Assembly: GCA_028023455.1 (NCBI GenBank)
Contig: JAQFVV010012402.1
Location: 13,820,483-13,884,482, forward strand
Reading direction: 5' to 3'
DNA length: 64,000 nucleotides
DNA from: Epiperipatus broadwayi
Taxonomy: Eukaryota; Onychophora; Udeonychophora; Euonychophora; Peripatidae
Below the pieces are notes generated by a model. That model did no database searches and was not told the origin of the DNA. It was given only the letters and a program-made list of their open reading frames with translations. The position numbers were made by a program, and so were the translations under genes. Below are positions 57,530 to 64,000 of the stretch, in pieces. Each line of letters opens with the position of its first letter. Position 1 is the first letter of the stretch.

Positions 57530-59172
57530 TGATATTTTTATTTTGACTATATGTTAAGTATATCTGTGGAAAATAAATTTTATTTAAAAATTCAAAAATA
57601 TAACATCATAGAGAATGTTTAAAATATTTTATTATCATCATTAATTAAACACCTTGTGCACTCTTCATTTATAAAAAAAAAAGTTAATTTTATAAAACTA
57701 TAATTTAAAAAGAAAGTTAATATATTTATATAATTGTACAAAATATTATTTTATATTGAAATTAATACTGTCGTTTTAAAAATATTAATCTGTAAAGAAC
57801 TGATATTATTTTTTATTAAATATTCTGAATTATGAACTGTGAAATCATTTGTTGTTCCGTTGGCACTATGCCAAGAATAACTTCTTGTAAAATTGATTGA
57901 TCATATGAGCAGATTGGATCAACATTCTTTAAAAAAGGAAAGTAATAAATTTGAAAGTTCAAAAAAATGAATTTATTCTTCCATATCTTCATCAACAATG
58001 AGTAGGAGTACTTTTCAAACATCAACTGATGTAAAAATTATTTTGTTCAATTTCATACAGGCCTGTCTTCTATCTGTATATTTAAAAATGGATTACCATA
58101 ATGGATAAAAATTGTCTGTTTTTATTTATTGCTTTTATCAGTTTCTCCAATCAATTGCCAAACGAAAGCAGAATATTGTTTTATTAAATAAACCTGATAA
58201 ATATTTTTCCTTAGACAACTATTAATTACTAATAACTTATTACTAGTTCTAAATATTGTTTAAATTTATAATTTGTGATAAAATATGTATTTAAATTAAT
58301 CTTTCATATATTCTATTGAAATAGTCAAAATATGGTTTATGAGAGTATTCTGACATCATATTTTGGTGCACATAAAATTTAAAAATAATTGCTTATAATT
58401 TTAAGTTTATAATGATGTCTAATTGCTAATGATTATTTGTTTTTTACATGGTCAATGTTGCATCTATTAACAACTTATATATTGTGTGATCGGAATGTAT
58501 TTAATTTGATATTGCTAGTACCAGTTGTGTAAATTCATATGACTTTGTTTACATAATGATTTAATTTTTAATAAATATTTTAATGAGAGCATGTGAATTA
58601 TATCATTATATATTAAAGAGCATGGCTATAATGATGAATTGATATTATTTAAATATTTGATATATATAGTCTTAAGTATATTTGCTCTTTTAATGGTGAT
58701 ATTTTAAATATTATTTTCAATATTGAATTTATCTTATCTTTATTAGGCATTTCACACATTGCTTTCTCTTATAAGTTCTCAGTGTATAGGTCGTTGGATT
58801 ACTAACTATTTATACCAGTTCTGGCTAGATTTAGTTTGACAATATAACTTGTCAATTATATATGCACTGATTGATTTTAATATGTGAATTTGAATATTAA
58901 TACCTGTTACAACAACAGTATTATTATTTTGTAAATAAATTATTTTGTTTGTTAAATATAGATTTTGTTTATTTTGTTATTGATCATTATGTGATGTATA
59001 TGTTATATATAATATTATAAAAGGTTTTCTGATCTCCCAGACTATTTTTAAAAAAAAACTTTGTATGATTAGTAGTTTGTGTGTAGGTATGATTTTGCTG
59101 GTAAACTTAACTTCTTTCTTTAGGATTTGCTTTAATTAGGAATATTACACAACAATTTGATATAAGAAAGAG

Positions 59173-61618
59173 GTGATGTGATGCACTATGACTTCTTCTT
59201 ATATTGAGTCAGGAATCTCTCAGCAACTATGCCCAGAGAAACTTGTTAGCCACTTTACCTTCCCTTCCCATTCTCCACTCTAAGTTTTCTCATATCCTGC
59301 TCCATTCCATTTCCACAATGCAATCTTTTTCAATTCCATGGCTTTTATATCTAAATCCCCCCTATCTTTTACCAAACCCAGCATAAAAATCAATAACCCA
59401 CTTTCTGTATAATCACTTTCCTTATATTTATTTTTCCACCACTTTATTATTTGTATACTTTCTACTTTCAGGCATTTAAATTCAATTAACAGATGCTTAA
59501 TATTTTCTATGCTTTCCTTACAGAGCTTACAGACGAAATCACCCATGTTTTTCCATTTGCGTGTATAATCCCCTGTGGCTAAAGATACCATTTGAGCCTT
59601 AAATAGTAAACTACTTTCCTTGCTATTATCATAAATTAACTCACACCTAATATTCCATTTACTTCTATATATATTTAAACTCTTTTTACTTTCCATACTA
59701 GTTCTCCATCTCTCCAACTCCCTATTGTTTATTAATGCACCTTTTTATCTATCCATTCTTTACTACTATAACACTCAACATTCTCCTAACAGAATATCTC
59801 ATCTTTTATATAAATATACTGACATAAATTCTTTATCCAAATATTCTGCATACTGCATTACCTTTCTCACCCATCTTGTTACCTGCCCTTTATTCATAAT
59901 CCAATTAAATACTATTTTGGCTATTCTTTGATTATCCATAAATGGCAATCTACTGAACATTTTCATTTTGCTTCTTGCATCTCTCATATAAAACTTGACC
60001 ATCCTATTTCTCCTTGAATTGCCTCCTTTGCTGTCAACACATATACATCTGATGCATGTCTTCCTACTTCTCTTTGTACTTTTTCCAAGTAATCTAATAC
60101 TTCTTTACTAATACATAAAGCATCATTACCATATGTTAACCCTGCTACTGCCACTCCCTTCCATACAATTCTAAACACATCATATTTATTATATGAAAAC
60201 ACTGTTAATTTCTTTATCAATCCCTTCCTTTTCTTTGCTTCATTTATCAATTTTTTCTCCCATTCATTCAAGCAGTTTCTCTGATTACTTAATATGATTC
60301 CTAAATAGTTATATCTATTCACCACATTTAACTTTATATTTCCTAATAAAAATTCTTTGCCTTCTCTCTCCCCAGTATTAAATCATTACTTTTGATTTTT
60401 CTTCATTAAACTTAATCCCTCCATCTCTTTATCGACCCTTACACATGTCCTCAGCATAACTTTCATATCTTTCCTTCTTTCTACACACAAAAAGACATCA
60501 TCTTCAAATAAAAGACCCAATAATGTATATACTCCCTTACCACCTATTAATGGTATCTCTATCACTCTTCCTAGTCTTTCTATTGCTCTCTCCATTTCTT
60601 TTAAATACAACAAAAACAAAATAGGTAACATAGGGCATCATTGCCTTAGTCCCACCCCATTTTTAACTTTAACTGATTCTATATTCCCTAATTGATATGT
60701 ATAGTAATTATTTTTATATAATTTCTTAATAATATCCACTAAAGCTCCATCCATTCCCAAATTTACTAAATTTACCCATAATCTATTTCTATTTACTCTA
60801 TCATACACCTTCTCTATATCTATAAAAGCCATACATATCTGTCTACCTATATATCTACTCATATCCATAAGTTGTGTAACTACAAATAAACTATCTCCTA
60901 TACGCCTATCCAATCAAAAATCTCCTTGCATTTCTCCCACTATATTAATCTTTTTCATCAATTTTGCAATTTTTCCAGCCACCATATATGAAAAAACTTA
61001 TAGAACTGATGTTATGACTATTGTTTTATAATGATCCTTACCCTTTCCTTAAAATAGTAGTCTTACTCTTGTATTACTCCAACTACTTGAACTGCACCAT
61101 CTTATTAAAACACAATAACAATTTGCTCTATACCCTAAATTCATTACCATGTCTGCTGTCCATCCATCTAAACCTCTTGCCTTTCCACTTTTCAATTTAT
61201 TTCCTGCCTCATTCATTTTTTGTCAACTTAATATTCCCATTACTATATGCTTTCATGTTTTCTATTACTCTTTTCTTCACATCTAACATCTTTTTTATAC
61301 CCATTACATACTTATTTAATATAATCTCTAATTCTTTTCTAGAGCTACTTTCTACTCCCTCATCATCTAGTAATACTATCTTTCTCTTCCCTACATTCCT
61401 TTTTTTAATGTATTTCCAAAACTTTTTACTCCCATTTCTTCCACTTTCATTAATATCCTCCAAGAATTTACTATTCAATTTTATTTTCTCTCTATAATTA
61501 TCTATTTTAGCCAACTCTTTTTTTCTAAGTACTTTTCCCATTTAACGTTAACATCTTTTTCACTTTCTTTGTTCTTAATAGCACCCTTATATTCTCTGCA
61601 TGCTTTTTTCTCTAGGGT
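59173..61618 (-). mobile_element. 5'-truncated non-LTR retrotransposon inside the 3' LTR of element 2
   Basis: A roughly 2.45-kb minus-strand insertion with a broken reverse-transcriptase ORF (see the pseudogene entry). Because it separates two LTR pieces that are continuous in the sister LTR, both its edges are defined to within a few bases. Plus-strand frames over this interval (59204-59386, 59725-59931, 61021-61497) are antisense shadows. Confidence 0.85.
59280..61541 (-). pseudogene. Non-LTR retrotransposon reverse transcriptase, broken
   Basis: In order on the minus strand: a pre-RT segment ending FWKYIKKRNVGKRKIVLLDD (about 61430-61370); a KxxGLDGW-like block after a frame change (about 61200-61160); FIDIEKVYDRVNRNRLW (about 60832-60782), the conserved AYDRV block; GVGLRQ-stop-CPMLPILFLLYL (about 60655-60600), the GLRQGCPLSP block with a TGA in place of Gly; LLFEDDVFLC (about 60520-60490), the F/YADD catalytic box with Ala changed to Glu; a thumb/connection region; and a C-terminal CKLCKESIENIKHLLIEFKC (about 59540-59480), matching the CxxC...H...C knuckle seen at the C-terminus of many I/Jockey/L1-like elements. 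Multiple stops and frameshifts make it inactive. The clade cannot be fixed from these fragments. Confidence 0.85.
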
Positions 61619-61659
61619 CAAGATTTATTACTTAGTGGTGGCTTCTGGCAAAGTTATAT

Positions 61660-61679
61660 GCCAAATTACTTTATCCATT

Positions 61680-61712
<33 letters not shown>

Positions 61713-61801
61713 GGATAAAGTGTAATGGATATATAATTTGGCATATAATATAGCAGACTATATACTATATATATATATATATATAGTCTGCTATATTATA
61801 T
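61660..61801. repeat. Nested palindromes around (TA)n at the outer end of element 2
   Basis: The LTR end GCCAAATTACTTTATCCATT (61660-61680) is repeated inverted at about 61712-61742, separated by (TA)n. Immediately after, ATAATATAGCAGACTATA (61745-61762) is inverted at 61782-61800 around another (TA)n. Such hairpins may mark an old rearrangement or replication slippage at the element border. Confidence 0.75.
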
Positions 61802-64000
61802 CCAGAAATATATATTAAAATTGTACATAAATATTTTGTGATAAAGTGTATGGAGAATCCTTTTTATTTTTTATACCATAATTTATTTATTAATGAGCCA
61901 ACAAATTAAAATTTTACATTAAAATTATAGATTAATAAAATGAAATTGATAATAGTATATATATATATGTTTTATTTAATAAAAAAAATAATTTGATACA
62001 GAAAATAATAGTATGCAATGTACTGTCTTTCACGTTAAATTTATTAAAATCTGTATACATGTATATGCTTCAACAAATCAATAAACGTACTTTGTAGAAT
62101 ACAATTTCTCACTGATATTAGTTGCTCTATGTTTTCAAATCTATATTAAACTAATATTATGCTTTCGGTGAGCCCAGAGTTGAATAGATATTCAGAATAT
62201 AAAAACCAGACTTCATCTTCTGATGAACGCCTGGCTAATAAAGAAAGATGGCAAATGTGGGGGTCTGAAGTTTTGAAATATATAAATAATATTTGAAAAA
62301 CGCACAATGAATCAAATCCAAAAGTGACAATACTTTCCGGATACACTTCTCAACATACTAGTATCATTTATAAACATCACATTATATGATGTTCTAGATG
62401 ATAAGTTATGACATAACAATTTTAAGAAAAATATTCCACACACGCATATATATTAATACTTAAGAAGATTTTTTAAATGAAATATCTGCAACAATATTAA
62501 TCTAATATCAAAAGAATTAAAAATATTTCCAAATAAGTAAAAATGACAATCTCAAAATACAATAAAGTTTCCAAGCTGCTTAATTATTTTTTTAGTTGCT
62601 TTATTATTATAATTACTTATTTATATACTTAAAATATCTTATTAGAAACAGAATTCAATATGATAATATATTTGTGTTATAATTATTGGTAAAATATCAA
62701 ACTATTAAAATAGTGAACTTGCAATAAATGAGCTCACCTGATTGCTTTTGTAAAGTAAATACAATGATATTTATAATGTTTTAAAGTTTTTATCAATTTA
62801 ATAATAGTTTAGAAAATATATAAATATTTAAGTAAATATGTAATACAAATATATACACAAGCATAAAATGTAGATATATTATATCAATTGTGAAAATTTA
62901 TATAAATTTTTGTTATATAACAAAATCATAATATATACAGATTACAAGTTAGAGTTTCATAAATTAAAGAAATAAAGTATAAAAACTTGATTTCTTAGTC
63001 ATATATATATATATAACCATTATATATATATATATATATTTATAACCATTGGAAAACAGTCAACAAAAATCTCAAACTGTTGTCAAGGCAACATCCATAT
63101 TACTTGTAATAGAATTCATAATTTATATTGATTAAATATACTCCCCAACAAAGAAGATCTTTGCACAATTTTGAAACATGCTAAAGTTGTTGTACTGATG
63201 CTCATTATTCCTAATAACCAACAAAAGACTTGAACAAACTAAAAAAAAGAAAAAAAAGATACTGACGTTAGATTTAATAAGATATTAAATGTCTGAAAAG
63301 TTTTTCTAAAACATTATTTTTAAACTTAAACTAAATAAACACAGTACATATAAAAATTGAGACTCTATTCAACACAACAAAATGCCTTAAATTTCTGATA
63401 CCAGGTCATATGCTAATTGATACAAATAACTACAGAAAATTTATCTTTCTATTTTTAGATTGTATTTAAATTCAATTAAAATATTTCTATATAAAAGATT
63501 TAGAATTTACATCCCAGTTAACAAAAAAAAAAAAAAGCATAAAGTATATATATCCTTAGTACTAATATTCTTTTTGTTCAGATTTTATTTTATATATATA
63601 TATTGTAAATTTATAAATACTTTACCTACATTCTTCTTTTTAAATCTTGTTGATTTATTTCATAGCAAATATTTTATATAAATTACTTTTTAATTTCTCT
63701 TTATCTTCACCCAATCTTCCTATTTCTTTTACATTTGTATATTTTTCATTTCTTTCATAAATTTGATAAAATGTACAAAATTTGAAAAAAAAAATATTAT
63801 GGATGAAGGAACTATTTATGAATTTAAAAAACTGAATTGCATTTGGAAAGAAGATTGGGTGGTTATATATTTTTATTTTAAATTTTGTTTTTGTTTTATA
63901 TAAATTTGGATAGAAATGAGATATGGATTTCCTATCATTTTAATAAAAAAGTATTGGAAAAATAATATTCTAAAAGTTTGACAGTAAGATTTTAAAAAAC
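61802..64000. other. AT-rich non-coding stretch
   Basis: No gene or known element. TA runs occur at 63001-63014, 63023-63040 and 63590-63603. The minus frame 62146-62346 and plus frame 63460-63681 have no domain signature. Confidence 0.5.

Larger units (their letters stand above)
52502..61682 (+). mobile_element. Degraded LTR retrotransposon (element 2), plus strand, with nested insertions
   Basis: A 1.74-kb 5' LTR (52502-54243) and a matching 3' LTR (57530-61682, interrupted) flank 3.3 kb of internal sequence. Marks of an LTR element: LTR ends beginning TGAT and finishing ATTACA; a tRNA-Lys-like primer segment downstream of the 5' LTR; a gag-like frame; and a polypurine tract directly before the 3' LTR. 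A family H2 element sits in the gag-like region (55305-55423) and a non-LTR retrotransposon sits in the 3' LTR (about 59173-61618). Reverse transcriptase and integrase are not recognisable. The LTRs have diverged considerably, so the insertion is old. No clean target-site duplication was found. Confidence 0.78.
57530..61682 (+). repeat. 3' LTR of element 2, split by a non-LTR retrotransposon
   Basis: The LTR pieces 57530-59172 and 61619-61682 together match the 5' LTR (about 1.71 kb without the insert). The break falls between GATATAAGAAAG and AGATTTATTACTTAG, where the 5' LTR reads ATAAGAAGACTAGATTTATT without interruption. Confidence 0.8.

Noticed and set aside
59204-61497. Plus-strand frames 59204-59386, 59725-59931 and 61021-61497
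   Set aside because: Antisense to the broken reverse transcriptase; Phe/Leu/Ser/Pro-rich as expected of an antisense shadow.
62210-62260. Hammerhead-like CTGATGA near 62220
   Set aside because: No stem II can be paired between it and the next GAAA.

Overview
This is an AT-rich, gene-poor stretch of eukaryotic nuclear DNA, almost certainly from an invertebrate animal. Evidence for this: one animal-type PAR/Giant/CES-2-class bZIP gene, an apparent spliced 5' leader, strong CpG depletion with CpG retained mainly around that gene, a CTCF-like site, tRNA-derived SINEs, a pogo/Tigger-type DNA transposon, a Penelope-like element (PLE) fragment with its GIY-YIG motif, and a non-LTR retrotransposon. 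The phylum cannot be fixed from sequence alone; an arthropod or another AT-rich protostome is my best guess. There is nothing bacterial or organellar here.

Layout. 1.4-2.7 kb: a large inverted repeat made of two head-to-tail dimers of a roughly 450-bp unit, with four hammerhead-ribozyme-like motifs. 5.45-5.95 kb: a small palindrome and a GATA-class microsatellite. 11.4-14.4 kb: the only convincing gene (bZIP, last exon 13659-14354), with a CpG-retaining upstream region, a candidate promoter, a non-coding exon and a short intron. 16.5-25.2 kb: repeats (a SINE, several hammerhead-bearing inverted or direct repeats, a non-LTR 3' end, the PLE remnant). 25-31 kb: mostly featureless AT-rich DNA, with a CTCF-like site and a rearranged hammerhead element. 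31.7-39.05 kb: a degraded LTR retrotransposon on the minus strand with roughly 2-kb LTRs; one LTR was hit by a Tigger-like element and the other by a small foldback MITE. 40.7-45.6 kb: two foldbacks, two SINEs and a hammerhead-bearing palindrome. 48.2 kb: a full-length 267-bp hammerhead element with a 16-bp target-site duplication. 52.5-61.7 kb: a second, plus-strand LTR retrotransposon with 1.7-kb LTRs, a polypurine tract, a gag-like reading frame and a tRNA-Lys-like primer region repeated in tandem; its 3' LTR is split by a dead non-LTR retrotransposon. 61.8-64 kb: no gene seen.

The main theme is hammerhead ribozymes. At least five sequence-distinct repeat families carry the CUGANGA / stem II / GAAA / NUH skeleton. 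In four of them the short stem III is a palindrome or can be read as a CpG-decayed one (AUACGUAU, ACUAGU, ACCAUGGU, AC(G/A)U), which is what hammerheads that work as dimers in PLEs and metazoan retrozymes look like. Several copies have 12-16-bp target-site duplications, so they were inserted by a retrotransposition-like route, and the PLE remnant is the obvious candidate for the supplying machinery. Most protein-coding parts of the mobile elements are broken, and most hammerhead copies show CpG-to-CA/TG decay.
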